A stretch of 64,000 bases of DNA. Origin: Coccinella septempunctata. Lineage: Eukaryota > Arthropoda > Insecta > Coleoptera > Coccinellidae. Position numbers and translations under genes: made by a program. Where the stretch lies: positions 11,763,544-11,827,543 of the forward strand of contig NC_058193.1 of assembly GCF_907165205.1 (NCBI RefSeq), given 5' to 3'. The number at the start of each line of letters is the position of its first letter. Position 1 is the first letter of the stretch. Under the pieces are notes generated by a model that made no database searches, was not told where the DNA came from, and saw only the letters and a list, made by a program, of their open reading frames with translations. Below are positions 36,161 to 52,778 of the stretch, piece after piece.

Positions 36161-36676
36161 TCTTAGTAACATCTATAGTTTCTTACTGACCTGTAATAAA
36201 AAAAAATAGGTATTCTCCTAATATCTCCTAATTTGTAACCTTATTTGCAGGTACTTATAAATAAGAGACATTTCTAATCCAAATTGTATAAAATAAGAAA
36301 AGATTTTCTCAATTTTTTTTGCCCTTCTGTGAACATCATGGCACATTTGTTTGTCCATGCCAATTTATAGAATTTTCTGAAATCTGTCATTTGTAAAACC
36401 AATTTTTTCCTGAATAATTCAACTGAAATTGACGTACTTTTTTGATTACCCTCTACATGGTCTTGTTTTTTCTGAAGCTACCATATTTATTGTCATGGTA
36501 TTGTAAGTTTTAGCCTAAGAGAATTTGAACTTTTGTTATGAGATCTTTGTATTTTCCAGTTGCTCCTGAAGAAGTCAACGATAGTTGACGAAATATAGAG
36601 CTTTAATATAATTTGACTCTCATTGGAATTTTGCCCTGAAAAATAGTCGAAACACCCTTAATTTAAATCAATAATT
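36161..36676 (+). repeat. Penelope-like element 2, 5' flanking direct repeat (pLTR)
   Basis: It begins TCTTAGTAACATCTATAG, which in the other copy (39076) is the end of the nuclease coding sequence. It matches 39076-39597 nearly base for base and ends in TTTAAATCAATAATTTCAC. A 5' repeat that starts with the element's own coding tail is the expected result of the partial tandem arrangement of PLEs. It carries the hairpin at 36566-36593. Confidence 0.88.
36566..36593 (+). ncRNA. hammerhead-like hairpin in the 5' PLE repeat
   Basis: CTGAAGA, then A, then GTCAAC-GATA-GTTGAC (perfect 6-bp stem), then GAAA. The hammerhead core is CUGANGA, stem II, GAAA, so both catalytic boxes and stem II are present. 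One extra A lies before the stem, and I could not find convincing partners for stems I and III. PLE direct repeats are known to carry hammerhead motifs. Confidence 0.5.
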
Positions 36677-36701
36677 TCACTATAACTTCAATTTATCGAT
36701 A

Positions 36702-38876
36702 ATGGGTTTTTATCGTGAGATCTCAGCGATTTATGGCGCTGAAACTCTACAACACCTCAAGAGTTGGGCTATGTGTAACACCAAACTGGCAAGCTTCAGA
36801 AACAGACGAATTTTTCTTCTAAATTGTAAGAATAATGGTATCACCCCAAGACACATTTCGAATGGATCCAAATGCATCTATAACCTACTTGATTCGTATG
36901 TAGGAGCAGCTAAAGATATCGAAAAATTCAACAATAGGTTTAAATCCAACATTTTATCATTAGAAATTAAGTCGACAGAGATCAGAATCAGACAACTTTA
37001 AAGAAATATTGATAATTCAATTGAATTGGCACGTGGTCGATTGCCTTTGAACATCTTTAATGACTTCCATTTTCACCAAGTGCAATCATATAACAAGCAG
37101 TTCCATAAAACTAGGGTCAAACATCTCAAAAAGACAGATGATCTTAAACTATCTTATTTAAAAAAGATCAAGACTAAACAATCCTGGGTAGTGAATCTCT
37201 CAAATAACTCACTAATTCCTGAAGATATAAAGAGTATGCTATCTTTGGGTCCTAAATTCTCTATTGCCCCAAATAACCATCAAATTTCTTTAAAGAAACT
37301 TCTAGCTGACACTGAATACATTATTCATGGTATTAGTGATGAATTCAAAGATATTGTAAGAGCACAGGCCACCAATATAATCACCAATTTTCATTTTAAA
37401 AATAATATACAATCAAATTTTATCAACAAGCTATTCATTAAAACCAAAAAATTCTTAAAACAAAATGATGACCTCTTAGTAATGAATTCAGACAAGGGCA
37501 ACGTAACAGTAATAATGAATAAAAATGACTATTTCACTAAGTGTAATATTTTGGTTAATGATGGAAACGTTTATGAAAAATTGACGAGAGATCCTACATC
37601 TAGATTTGAAACAGAAAATAATAAATGGGTGAAATTCATGAAAGAAAAACAATATATTGATGGGGTCATCTCCAAAAAGCTCATGTGTTATGGTTCACAT
37701 CCTCCAAGATTCTATGGGCTTCCTAAGATCCACAAAGAAGGAGTTCCTATGAGACCTATAGTATGTACTATTGGCTCGCCCACATCTAATCTTAGTAAAT
37801 TCATTGCCAACATACTTCAAGCCTCTTTTCACCAATACAATGAGTTTCAGATACTAAATTCAAAAGAATTTGCTATCAAAATGAATGGATTTCTTCTGCC
37901 TCCTGAACATGAGATTGTGTCCCTTGATGTAATATCATTATTTACAAACATCTCCTTAGAATTAACAATATACATTATTGATGAAAATTGGGAGTTGATA
38001 ATGCCACACACAGAGATTCATAAAGAGCATTTCATTCAGATCGTTGAATACATTTTTCATTCTAATTATTTCCTATATTATGGTTCTTTCTATAAACAAA
38101 AATTTGGATGTCCCATGGGCAGTTGCTTGAGTCCTATTTTAGCTGATATGGTGATGTCAACGCTTATAAAATCATCTTTAGAGAGACTTTCTTTTACTCC
38201 ATCATTTATATATCAGTATGTTGATGATCTAATTTTATCTATACCTGAAGATAGAGAAGAGGAGATACTAATCGTTTTCAACAGTTTCGATGATCACATT
38301 AAATTTACAATAGAAAGGGAGAATAACAAATCTGTACCTTTTCTAGACACGAAGCTATATAGGACTGAGGATAACAGGATTATTTTAGATTGGTACAAAA
38401 AACCCAGTAGTTCTGGGAGATATATAAATATAGATTCTTACCATGATATCAAAATAAAAACAAATATAATTTTGGGATTAAAAAGAAGAATAGAGGATAT
38501 CACTCATCATACTCTAAGACAAGCGGCACTGAGAAGGCTATTTAGGCTGATGAGGGATAATGGATATTCAAACATATTTCTTAAAAAATTAATATACAAT
38601 GCTCCAAGACTACCAGAACCAACCCAAGCTTTAAATGAAGTGAATAATGAAGAAAACCGAGTCTGTTTTGCAAAACTGCCCTACATTAAGGAAGTCACAT
38701 TCGAATTAACGAAGCTTTTTAAGAAATTTATCAACATAAAAATCAGTAGATATAACATGGTTGTTGCTAGGTCCCTTTATAAAAGCACAAAGGATAAATT
38801 GAATATTTCAAAAATAAAAAATGTTATTTATAAGATAAATTGCAAACATCACAAGGTCTTGATAGGAGAATGGCGT
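36702..38876 (+). pseudogene. Penelope-like element 2: N-terminal region and reverse transcriptase
   Basis: It is one frame from ATG 36702 with a single internal stop (36999-37001), open again to the nuclease junction. Motifs: WVVNLSNN, MLSLGPKFSIAP, LLVMNSDKGNVTVIM, GLPKIHKEGVPMRPIV, motif A EIVSLDVISLFTNIS, KFGCPMGSCLSPILA, catalytic QYVDDLILSI (about 38217-38228), VPFLDTKLYR, LDWYKKPSSSGRY. All catalytic residues of the polymerase look intact, which makes this the best-preserved PLE in the window. The upstream 100 codons (RRIFLLNC ... HISNGSKCIYNLL) fit the poorly conserved PLE N-terminus. Flanking direct repeats bound it. Confidence 0.93.
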
Positions 38877-39154
38877 TACACAAAAGTGATTCTGTTCTGA
38901 GACCTGAAAGATGTGCTTTAGCTTCACATATTAATAACACAGGACATGCTGTAGATTACGATAATATACAAGTCTTAGATCACGAACAAGAATACCAAAA
39001 AAGAACTTTTTTAGAAATGTGTTATATAAATGAAAATAAAAATTCAACGATGAATAAGAAAACGGATACGAATAATCTTAGTAACATCTATAGTTTCTTA
39101 CTGAACTGTGATAAAAAAAAAATAGGTATTCTCCTAATATCTCCTAATTTGTAA
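38840..39154 (+). pseudogene. Penelope-like element 2: GIY-YIG domain with the YIG motif deleted
   Basis: The first half of the domain (NVIYKINCK) ends the reverse transcriptase frame. The rest (QTSQGLDRRMALHKSD, CALASHINNTGHAVDYDNIQ, STMNKKTDTNNLSNIYSFLL) reads in another frame. Where the minus-strand PLE at 10.7 kb has CADCHETYIGQTSQ, this copy jumps from the first Cys to QTSQ. About 20-30 bp carrying the second Cys and the YIG motif are lost and the frame is shifted. The nuclease should be inactive. The coding end lies inside the 3' direct repeat. Confidence 0.85.
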
Positions 39155-39597
39155 CCTTATTTGCAGGTACTTATAAATAAGAGACATTTCTAATCCAAAT
39201 TGTATAAAATAAGAAAAGATTTTCTCAATTTTTTTTGCCCTTCTGTGAACATCATGGCACATTTGTTTGTCCATGCCAATTTATCGAATTTTCTGAAATC
39301 TGTCATTTGTAAAACCAATTTTTTCCTGAATAATTCAACTGAAATTGACGTACTTTTTTGATTACCCTCTACATGGTCTTGTTTTTTCTGAAGCTACCAT
39401 ATTTATTGTCATGGTATTGTAAGTTTTAGCCTAAGAGAATTTGAACTTTTGTTATGAGATCTTTGTATTTTCCAGTTGCTCCTGAAGAAGTCAACGATAG
39501 TTGACGAAATATAGAGCTTTAATATAATTTGACTCTCATTGGAATTTTGCCCTGAAAAATAGTCGAAACACCCTTAATTTAAATCAATAATTTCACA
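39076..39597 (+). repeat. Penelope-like element 2, 3' flanking direct repeat (pLTR)
   Basis: A nearly identical partner of 36161-36676 (differences noticed: GACCTGTAATA versus GAACTGTGATA, TATAGAATT versus TATCGAATT). It is followed by 18 bp and then TATAACTTCAA, a word that directly follows the 5' copy as well, and then by (TA)n at 39624. Confidence 0.88.
39482..39509 (+). ncRNA. hammerhead-like hairpin in the 3' PLE repeat
   Basis: It is identical to the hairpin at 36566-36593 (CTGAAGA, 6-bp stem with GATA loop, GAAA), so the element has one at each end, as expected for a motif that would process a tandem transcript. Confidence 0.5.
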
Positions 39598-39623
39598 AAC
39601 GACTAGTATCCTATAACTTCAAC

Positions 39624-39648
<25 letters not shown>
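39624..39648. repeat. (TA)n microsatellite
   Basis: A TA run between the 3' end of PLE 2 and the 5' truncation point of PLE 3. Confidence 0.97.
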
Positions 39649-39655
<7 letters not shown>

Positions 39656-39661
39656 CATGGA

Positions 39662-40168
39662 ATACAATTACCATACATACAAGGGCTGTCAAAGAAAATA
39701 AGTAATATATTGAAACCTTACAACCGAGAAGTAGTACATAGACCATACAATCAAGTGGGAAACATCTTTAGTAAGTTGAAAGCACCAACACCCAAGACAA
39801 AAAAATCACAGGTCATATAAAGTATACCCTGCAAGGACTGTGACAAACAATACATAGGACAGACTTCACAAAGACTAAAAGACAGACTAAACGCACATAA
39901 ATATGCAAAAAACGCAACTACAGCACTTAATAAACATAAAAAAAATCAAAAACATGATTTTAATTACGATGACACGAAAATTTTAGGAATAGAACCCCAA
40001 CAACGACGAAGGGAAATATTGGAAATGATTCACATACAAGTAAACAATGAAAATGTAGTGAACGAAAAACAAGACACGAAAAAGCTCAGTCAAATATACA
40101 TGCCAATACTGAGAAGACCACCGATAGAAAGAAGAAGACAAGACAACCAACATTCCATTGACCCCTGA
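39662..40168 (+). pseudogene. Penelope-like element 3: linker and GIY-YIG domain, 5'-truncated
   Basis: The frame begins right after the TA tract: LPYIQGLSKKISNILKPYN, GNIFSKLKAPTPK, then VI, a stop, SIPCKDCDKQYIGQTSQRL, KDRLNAHK, HDFNYDDTKILG, EMIHIQ, NEKQDTKKLSQIYMPIL. The stop falls where the GIY-like tyrosine (VxY) stands in related copies, so one TAA kills the domain. The YIG motif and CxxC are intact. The reverse transcriptase is absent. The linker (LPYIxGLSxKI) is characteristic of the end of PLE reverse transcriptases. Confidence 0.87.
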
Positions 40169-40317
40169 CATTGACATATATGACATTAACATAAATAACA
40201 CAACAATACCGACCAGAAAAGAGCAAAAATGAATAGTGAGATATTTTAATGACTATATTATTCTATTTTTATATTATATATGTTACTTTTTAGATGTCGA
40301 TTTATGATTTATGTATA

Positions 40318-40342
40318 CTGAAGAAGGCGGATGCGCCGAAAC
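40318..40342 (+). ncRNA. hammerhead-like hairpin behind PLE 3
   Basis: CTGAAGA, A, GGCG-GATG-CGCC, GAAAC. It has the same architecture as the hairpin of PLE 2 but a different stem sequence (compensatory change), located 150 bp after the nuclease stop codon. Stem I and III partners were not identified. Confidence 0.5.
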
Positions 40343-40411
40343 GTTTATACTATACAAAATAAAATTGTTTACAACTTTTTTGAAGACCTAGATGCCCAAT
40401 CAATTCAAACT

Positions 40412-40417
<6 letters not shown>

Positions 40418-40462
<45 letters not shown>
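40418..40462. repeat. (AT)n microsatellite
   Basis: An AT run between the PLE 3 3' region and the truncated composite unit. Confidence 0.97.
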
Positions 40463-45664
<5,202 letters not shown>

Positions 45665-46244
45665 CCGAGAGCTGGCAACGAAATTCGGCAAAAGTTTTGT
45701 ACTGGCGTATAATTTAATATGATTTAGTATTGAGGGTGTACATAAGTCAGCACCCACTCTCAAGGTCAGGTAGTGGAACACCTAGCGGCGATGCGCTTTG
45801 ATGTAGGTATATGAAATTACAACACACTCTACAAGTATTTTGTAATTATTGAAAATTGTCACTAGTTAATAGAACAGAAAACTTGAAAAAGTGGTCAGAT
45901 CTCATTTTAGTGAAACACGGTGTGTCAGTACACCACATAAGTTGCTGCCTTAACGAGGTTGTTTCAGAAGAATTGTATTGGCTGAAACTGCATTTACTGC
46001 TCAAATATCATATATTATTTGTGAATAAAATATTCAGACCACATATCAATAGAAGAGAGGCAGTCAACAGTCACCCCAAAGTACGGATATTGTAATTTTA
46101 TATAAATCAAAGAGCGTCGCTGTCAGATGTTCCATTACCTGACCTTTTAGCTTGGGTGCTGATTCATATACACCGTCAAAACTAACTCATATTTAATTAT
46201 GATCCATTACAAATCTTTTGCCGATTTTCGTCGCCAGCTCTCGG
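45665..46244. mobile_element. 580-bp element with about 142-bp terminal inverted repeats
   Basis: The left arm (45665-45806) starts CCGAGAGCTGGCAACGAAA. The right arm (46103-46244) is its inverse, ending TTTTCGTCGCCAGCTCTCGG. Shared inner blocks are GGTGTA, TCAGCACCCA, AGGTCAGGTA and TGGAACA. The arms differ at scattered positions, so the element is old. The 290-bp centre has no recognised gene. No target-site duplication was obvious, so the superfamily is unknown. Confidence 0.85.
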
Positions 46245-46435
46245 AATATATGTCATTGTGATGTGTATGGCAATCGTATATTGGGTTCCAAGCAATGCAT
46301 CCAAACTACAGTTTGCTCGTCACAAATGTATTGAACAGCAAAATCATGGTTTCCGGATCAGAAAATATCTGCTATTACGCACGATGAATTCATACATTCT
46401 TGGCCTCGTACCAAGTAAATGATTAACATGAGGAA

Positions 46436-46740
46436 CTAATGTAAAACTTTGATCAAAACAACGCCAAGATCTTTTATCTCCGTTTTTTTGCTCAGGAGGC
46501 TGCCATCAAGACTATAACTATACAATAAATAGTTCTTTTTCCTGGTGTACGTGGCGACATTGCACTCAAAAATGCTCAATGGTATTTGATTTCTGCCACA
46601 CCAAATCAAGAATGAGTCCACAAAGCACGCTGCAGGAAACGTAGTCTTCAATAGAGCCTATATCACCAAAGATTTTGAAATCGTCGGCATGAGCCCATGC
46701 ACGAATAGGATTAATTAGATGCATCCTCACTTGTTCAAAC
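46436..46740 (-). pseudogene. non-LTR reverse transcriptase fragment
   Basis: The minus strand shows AHADDFKIFGDIGSIED (the YADD box with Tyr replaced by His). After a frameshift it shows DSFLIWCGRNQIPLSI, then YSYSLDGSLLSKKTEIKDLG, the usual order of the LINE palm-thumb region (ADDxK, LxxWCxxNxLxLN, KDLGV). Only about 100 codons survive. Clade not determined. Confidence 0.6.
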
Positions 46741-48229
46741 TTCCGGGAGTGGATAACTGGAATGGAGGGCCTCTAAAATTTCCTGTTCGACTTTTTGTTC
46801 CAGATCGTAATGCGAGGGGTTTGGCCAATTAGTTTCGAACTGTTGTAAGTTTTGCTTCAGATGGATCTTAATTGTGGATCAGTTCCTCTTCTGTTATTTT
46901 ATATTCGATTATCCTATGGTCATAGATTGATGGTTTGGTCAACATTTCCCAAGATTTAACACTTCTTCTGGAAGCTGCGTTGAACATTGTCACGTCCAGA
47001 ACCCCTTTTCTCGCCCTAGTGACAGAACCAGGTGTTGTCCCCACGTTCTTGAGATAGTCCTTCATTCTGCCAGAGTTCTGCAGGCCAGAATAATCTCAAA
47101 TTTAGTAACGTTATAAGTTCTCATATCTAAAAATTCTTCAATCAGAATTACTATTCAAACTTTATGCCCTGGGTATGAAGCCCCCTGTTCGAACATTGAT
47201 CCTTTGTATTTTTCACTTTTCTGTTCTTCGTTCACTACCACATTATTTTTGGCAGCGAAGGGAATACGAAACAAGAAATTCTTTGAGCTCTTTTACTGGC
47301 AGAACTTTATCGAGCCCTTGCGTGTATATACACGCTTTTTCAACAACTTGGCATATGCCAAGTTGTTGAAAAAGCCTAATTGCAATATATGCGAGATGTA
47401 TCATTCTCAAAAACTGCTTTGGTCTTTGGAGGTACAAATGAGAGCTTTGTTTATTTGTCTATGCCATAAACTTCTCTCAGATGGAAGTAAGGAATTCGCA
47501 TTGTGTCTCTCTATATACCCTGATAAAGTATGAATTCTGCAAGCGGACAAGATGTGCATAAGAGTTTTCGTCGATCACGGCTAGCCCTGCAAGATGTTGA
47601 GGTGACCACTTGCATTATATTCTTCTTATACTACCTAGTATTCTAGTATCTAGTATCACTCCATCTTGATGAACAAATCCTCCCGTTTCCGACATCAACT
47701 CAACCGACTCCAGAAAAGCTGAAGATGATTTTTACAGCAAGTCATGGTCTTTCAAGCTCTTGAAATATATGAAGTATATGTTTACTCATATGATATTCGA
47801 ATGAAAACTTCAGTTTTGCTCGTCTAATCTGGCTTTCTAATAATTTTTGTTCTGCTGGCGTGATAGATTTTCCTACTAGCTTAAGATCGATTCATATGTC
47901 GAATATTAGCTTCTCCAAAACACTCCAGCTCTTTGACTTTGATTTTATGATGAGCTACTATTCCCTTGAGTGGGTCTTGACCTCTCAATAATCTTATTCC
48001 ATTTCCAACTTTTGTGTATAATGTTGGTATTGCAAACTTTGAAACCCCTGTCTTCCTGCATTCGAGGAAAGTATATCCTTTTTATCGAAGAATTACAGTT
48101 ACAGTTTGTTCGGCGCATCTGTCGAATCCCCCAGACCTGCTACCGCGACCAAAGCGGTCTATTGTGGCACACAAATAAGCTCAAAGAGCTAAACTTTTAC
48201 CCCCAGTGCCATCTTCCAAAAGGAAGAGG
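46741..48229. other. degenerate region with a 42-bp perfect palindrome
   Basis: No complete domain was recognised; some minus-strand frames may be further LINE debris. The palindrome at 47334-47375 has a GGCATATGCC centre and no loop. Confidence 0.4.
47334..47375. repeat. 42-bp perfect palindrome
   Basis: Each 21-base half is the exact reverse complement of the other (GCTTTTTCAACAACTTGGCA then T|A and the mirror). No spacer. Flanking DNA is not symmetrical. Confidence 0.95.
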
Positions 48230-48345
48230 TGATAACAGAGGAGGAGTAGTTCATGAGTTCCCCTTGAACCAGCCTGAGCGAACCTTGTCTGCCGCTGGGC
48301 AGTCACTGAGGATATGCTCAATGGTTTCGTCCTCCTATAAGCAAA
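48230..48345 (-). pseudogene. LINE pol C-terminal zinc-binding fragment
   Basis: The minus strand reads EDETIEHILSDCPAADKVRS, matching the (C..C)xxEETxxHxLxxCP signature that ends many LINE pol proteins. The upstream cysteines fall in another frame. Possibly the tail of the same decayed LINE as 46436-46740. Confidence 0.55.
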
Positions 48346-48852
48346 GAGAGTCCTTGTATATCGAAGAGCTAGGATGCAGGCTACGATTCATATTCAAACT
48401 CTTCTATCGAACTCGAGAATTTCATTCGCCGTCCATTTAACTACCCTGAGAGAGTAGTTTAATCTCCAGACTGCCAAGTTGTTCGTAGGATAAACGTAGG
48501 ATAAACTAACAACTGTGCAGTTAATGCATTCCTAATTTAAGTTATCTCCAGAGCACCACTCTCTCACATTCATTCGTTATTAAAAAAAACAAAAATGAAA
48601 TATATAACGTTTTTAAAATTATTACATAATCACTACAGCTCCTCTTGACAAAAAGACACTTAAAGAGTGTTTGAAACATTCTGAAATACGATTCCCCAAG
48701 TGAGCAGTCCACAAACTAAGGATGAAGCCATCATAAATATAGAGGTGTTTTGAAAGATGAAAGTTGTAATAACTGGAGCCAATGTTATAATACGATCAAG
48801 TCATCGATTTCGAATAATCCTACTGTACCAGATTCTAAAACATATGTGGCAA
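48346..48852. other. no feature recognised
   Basis: AT-rich sequence left of the BEL/Pao remnant. The integrase expected next in BEL/Pao pol was not found. Confidence 0.5.
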
Positions 48853-50127
48853 CTACGCAAGCAATAATTCTTCAGCATCTTTTGAATCCTGGCCAGTAAC
48901 TCTTTTCACGTCTTGGGAAATTGTAGAAGGGTCTTTTGATTGAGTTTTACGCAACAAATTTTTGAAAATATGTGTAGACCCCAAAAATCGTGCAGTAGCG
49001 AATAACAGCCTCGTATAATTAGAGAACCGCTTTATTTCTGGGAGAAGACCATGAAATTCGAATTCTTGTATCATTATACATCTTTCAAATTTTTCCTCAG
49101 CTGTACTTTGATGTTTTTCCACTATTTTCCTATCTTCTTGCGGCCAATACTGTTTGGATTTTCTCAAAAACTCTGGCCCATGCATCCAGAACTCCATGTC
49201 TGGTTTGGTAGGTGCCTGTCTTGTAGCTAAGTCTGCAGGATTTTCACTTGTAGAAATCCATGTCTACTGATCCACATTACTCGAATTTCTAACTTCTGCA
49301 ACTCGATTGGAAACAAACTGTTTGTACTTGTTCGATTTATCTCTTATCCATCTAAAAACACACATGGAATCTGTTCAAAAATAAACTCGATTGATTGGTA
49401 TTTCTAAAGATCTAGTTCCACTTGCAGCTATTCTGCTCACTAGGATTGCACCTTGTAGTTCGAGCCGTGGTATAGATCATTCTTCTATTGGGGCAACCCT
49501 AGTCCTAGAAATTACTATCATTGTATCTATTTTGTCTCCTGACTCTACTCTGAGATGGGAGATCGCTGCAAAGGCTTCTTTACTGCTTCTGAGAATGTGT
49601 GAAGCTCTATGTTTTCAGCATTTGGTATGTATACACTGTAACATTTTGGGAATTTGAAATTATTTATCAATTTGAAATTTTTCAACATTCTTGTCCAAGT
49701 GATTTTGAAATTTTCTCGTAATTCCTGATCCCAGTCAATTTCAGCTTTCCATATTTGTTGCAAAAATCTTTCTCTCAACAATAAAATGTGATATGAATCC
49801 CATGGAATCAAATAATGTCATAATCGATTTTAAAACATTCCTCTCGGTTGGCCGTAAGTTTTCATATTTACTGAAATCAATTTAGAATGTTGATTTATCG
49901 GTTCTGAAATTCCACAAAATTCCTAAAACTCGATGTTCTGATATTCTTCAGAATCTTCCTGAACACTCTGGGTTCTTTCGGTTACTAAACTCATCAAAGG
50001 AACAGAATTTGATATCCAGCTAACTGTGTGTACAGGCTGGCGAACATTTTGCTCCAAATGTCATAACGCTTACGTGGTGAACATCTGGTTCTCTGTAATT
50101 TTCTAAATTTCCCCATAAAATGCGTTG
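48853..50127 (-). pseudogene. BEL/Pao pol: RT end, RNase H and connection region, heavily broken
   Basis: Minus-strand pieces in changing frames follow BEL/Pao order. HHVSVMTFGAKCSPAC is the end of the fingers-palm region. LRPTERNVLKSIMTLFD comes next, then INNFKFPKCYSVYIPNAENI, HTFSDASKEAFAAISHLRVE, IPRLELQGAILVSRIAA, TDSMCVFRWI and ENPADLATRQAPTKPDM, and finally MEFWMHGPEFLRKSKQYWP (49197-48853). The segment that should carry the YVDD catalytic box is missing between the first two pieces. Several stops and frameshifts are present, and no integrase follows. Confidence 0.85.
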
Positions 50128-50556
50128 TTAGTCCCTGTCTTCTTCAAGTATCAGTACTCTGTGGAACATTTTCCTCACGTCACCACAAAAGGCGATCTTT
50201 TTCTGACGAAATTTCAACAATATAGCTCCAAGAGAATTCATTTGATGAGGTCCAGTCAGCAGCATGTCATTCAGACTGATACCATTGGATTTTGCTGCTG
50301 CATCGAAGACAACTCTTACCTTTTTCTTATTTGGATTAATTACTGCAAAGTGTGGCAGGTACCATGTGCGGGGACCACAGTTTTTAATCTCTTCTACTGA
50401 TAACTTTCGTAGATAGTTTTTTCTCACGTGATCTTCAAATTTGGCACAATATTCATCTGCTAAATATTTATCTTTTGAACATCTCCTTTCAGTACAATTT
50501 AATATTTGTATGGCTGTAGCATAACTATTCGGCATTTTGCATTCATCATTCATCAT
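50128..50556 (-). pseudogene. BEL/Pao reverse transcriptase, N-terminal half
   Basis: It contains RTWYLPHFAVINPNKKKVRV, VFDAAAKSNGISLNDMLLTG and FCGDVRKMFHRVLI, which hold the fingers and motif A (the D in GDVRKMFH) of BEL/Pao reverse transcriptase. It overlaps the protease frame by 4 bp, so a single frameshift separates them. The frame stops before the catalytic YVDD box. Confidence 0.9.
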
Positions 50557-51431
50557 CCTATTTCATATCTTTCGCCAACTTGTTTTATTTCTCTATTCAT
50601 TATTTTGTTGGCTCTGGTATCTTCCTCATTTACTTTCAATTTAGAAACAGGAATTGTTCCAAAAGATTCTGTAGTATAGAATTTTTCCATGATATCCTTC
50701 AAATCTTGTTCAGGTTCTCTTTCGTCCCATATATGAAAAATGTGATATCCCGATCTGTTCTGTATGTCTGATTGGATTGGTCCATGTACAGACCAACCTA
50801 ATTTAGATTTAGAAGCAACAATTAAGTTTGTTGATGTAGATTGTATACGCCTGGGTATAATCAAATCGATGTTGTCCTGACCAATGATCATAACAGATTT
50901 CACTTTCGTATAATTCTCAATAGGAATACCTTGCAAATATTGATGGTCATGCAAATTGAAAGATTTTTCTGGAAGCGATAAATTCGAAACTGTGCGAACC
51001 TCTCTTAGAAAAAAGGTATCATCGTTGTCGATTCTTGATATGTTTATGTCTAGTCGAGTAGAATTTTCTTCTTTTATCACGTCATCATTGGTCCATTGTA
51101 AACATAATGGCTGTTTTTCACCCAGTATTCCAATTTGGTCGGCTTTCTTGTCATGTAAGAGTGTAACTGTTGAGCCTTCATCACACAAAGCATAAATTTT
51201 GAGAGTTCCGTTTCGACCATGAATTTTGAGTGGAATGAACCGCAATAAAACTGTAGTTTCACTTCTTACCAGAATAACAATTTTCGTAGATACGGGTTCA
51301 TATACTATCGGGTTTTCACTTGATTTCTTGATTTCATTATGAAGAAGTGAATGATGTGACAGTTTGCGTCCATTCTTTCCACAATTTTTTTTTCTACACC
51401 TGAGTTTTTGATGGAATTCAGGGCTACTCAA
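50553..51431 (-). pseudogene. BEL/Pao zinc knuckle and aspartic protease
   Basis: Residues 11-31 form a knuckle-like CRKKNCGKNGRKLSHHSLLH. The protease region follows (FIPLKIHGRNGTLKIYALCD, EGSTVTLL), with DEG in place of the usual D-S/T-G. It continues with NLSLPEKSFNLHDHQYLQG, IIGQDNIDLIIPRR and SKLGWSVHGPI, all typical of the BEL/Pao protease-RT linker. Gag is absent upstream. The frame itself has no stop over 292 codons. Confidence 0.88.
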
Positions 51432-52037
51432 ATTTGTGGACCTTTAAATTAAATTTTTAACTGTAGAGACCTTATATGTGAGGGCACACTCCGATTTAAA
51501 ATTCAAAATCCTTCCAGAACATAAAGATACATAAAGTTCCCCTATTTGCCGGGTCTCAACAACAAAATTTCTAGGCTAGTGGGGCAGTGTGCGGGAGATG
51601 TCAAACTCGTTTTTTATATAGTCCATTCAAGAATGATTGACATTTCGGGTGGCTATAGAAAATCGAATTTAAGTTGGTAATAGCCCATAAGTTGAGATTT
51701 TGCGTTGCGGAATTCAGGTTGGTATTGTGAATAAACATTGATCTATATATCAAATATGTGAATCTATGCACTTATTGACGGTTATTTGAATTTTGTAGAC
51801 CTGTTGATGTTCTTAATTTAATCGTACAAATTGGAAACATAGTTGTGTCAATTTTAAATGCCGATTAGTTGGGAACTCTAACCATTTGTCAAAATCAGCT
51901 AAGCGATCGTTGCTGTGGGGCACACAAGTTTTTCCCTCCGTTGATTGGCATGCTGTTTTGGTCGAGTATTGAATGTTGTGCCCGTTCTTAGAAAAAATGT
52001 TCTTACCGGCGTTTGATTAGAGTGATTAAACTATAAC

Positions 52038-52778
52038 AATATCATAAGTCGAGAATAGGACAACACAAAAATGATTGTAAAACTCACAATCAGGCCAAAA
52101 CAAACAAAACAGCATTGGCCCTGCATCACTTTAGTACTGGACACGATTTTAAGTTTGAGGAGACAACAGTTTTGGATAGGGAGTCCAATTGGTTTAGGCG
52201 GAATATGGGGGAGATGGTGCAGATTCAGTTGACCGAAAACATTAATCTTAGAACTGATTGTTTGGGTCTAAGCGCTATATACCATAACATCATAAATTTA
52301 TTTTCCCAACACAGAATTTAGATGTTTATAATTTTATCTCGATTTTAATTGTACATTTGTTTCTGAGTGTATGTTTCCTTGTGGGGGTGGGAACGCCCCG
52401 TCAATGCAGTTTATTCGACAAGTATCAAAAACTAGTTTTCATACATCTGTACGACAGCGTAGCACGCAAATCTGTGTATTTTATCATCGTATGACATATA
52501 GCAGTGCGTTGACTTGTGTGATTGTTTACCAATTAAATTTCCATTTTCTCATAGTTTGAATGAAGGATTGACGGACGTTTTCCGCTTCCGAGGTATTGTG
52601 ATGTTATATTCTTCATTGTTTTTGTGTGTGTTTCTTTGTAGAGCTTTGAAGAAGCAACAATAAAGTTGCGAAACGTCGCTTGAAGGAATGACTTAACGTC
52701 TCTCATTCGAACTTATTCCACTCCCAAGACAATTTATCCAGATTACTGAAAATAAGGAATACGACACTGTTAGATTTA
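52038..52778 (+). pseudogene. Penelope-like element 4: 3' end with target-site duplication
   Basis: Coding remains to 52320 read IGQHKNDC, TNKTALALHHFSTGHDFKFE, VLDRESNWFRRNMGEMVQIQ, NLRTDCLGLSAIYHNIINLF, which is the second half of a PLE GIY-YIG domain plus the PLE C-terminus; GIY, YIG and reverse transcriptase are missing. The insertion is bounded by a 13-bp direct repeat ATTAAACTATAAC (52025-52037 and 52779-52791), a good candidate target-site duplication. Its 3' UTR contains the hairpin at 52646-52675. Confidence 0.8.
52646..52675 (+). ncRNA. hammerhead-like hairpin behind PLE 4
   Basis: TTGAAGA, A, GCAAC-AATAAA-GTTGC, GAAACG. It follows the common layout, but the first base is T instead of the essential C, so this copy would be a weak or dead ribozyme. 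Position: about 325 bp after the coding end. Confidence 0.45.
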
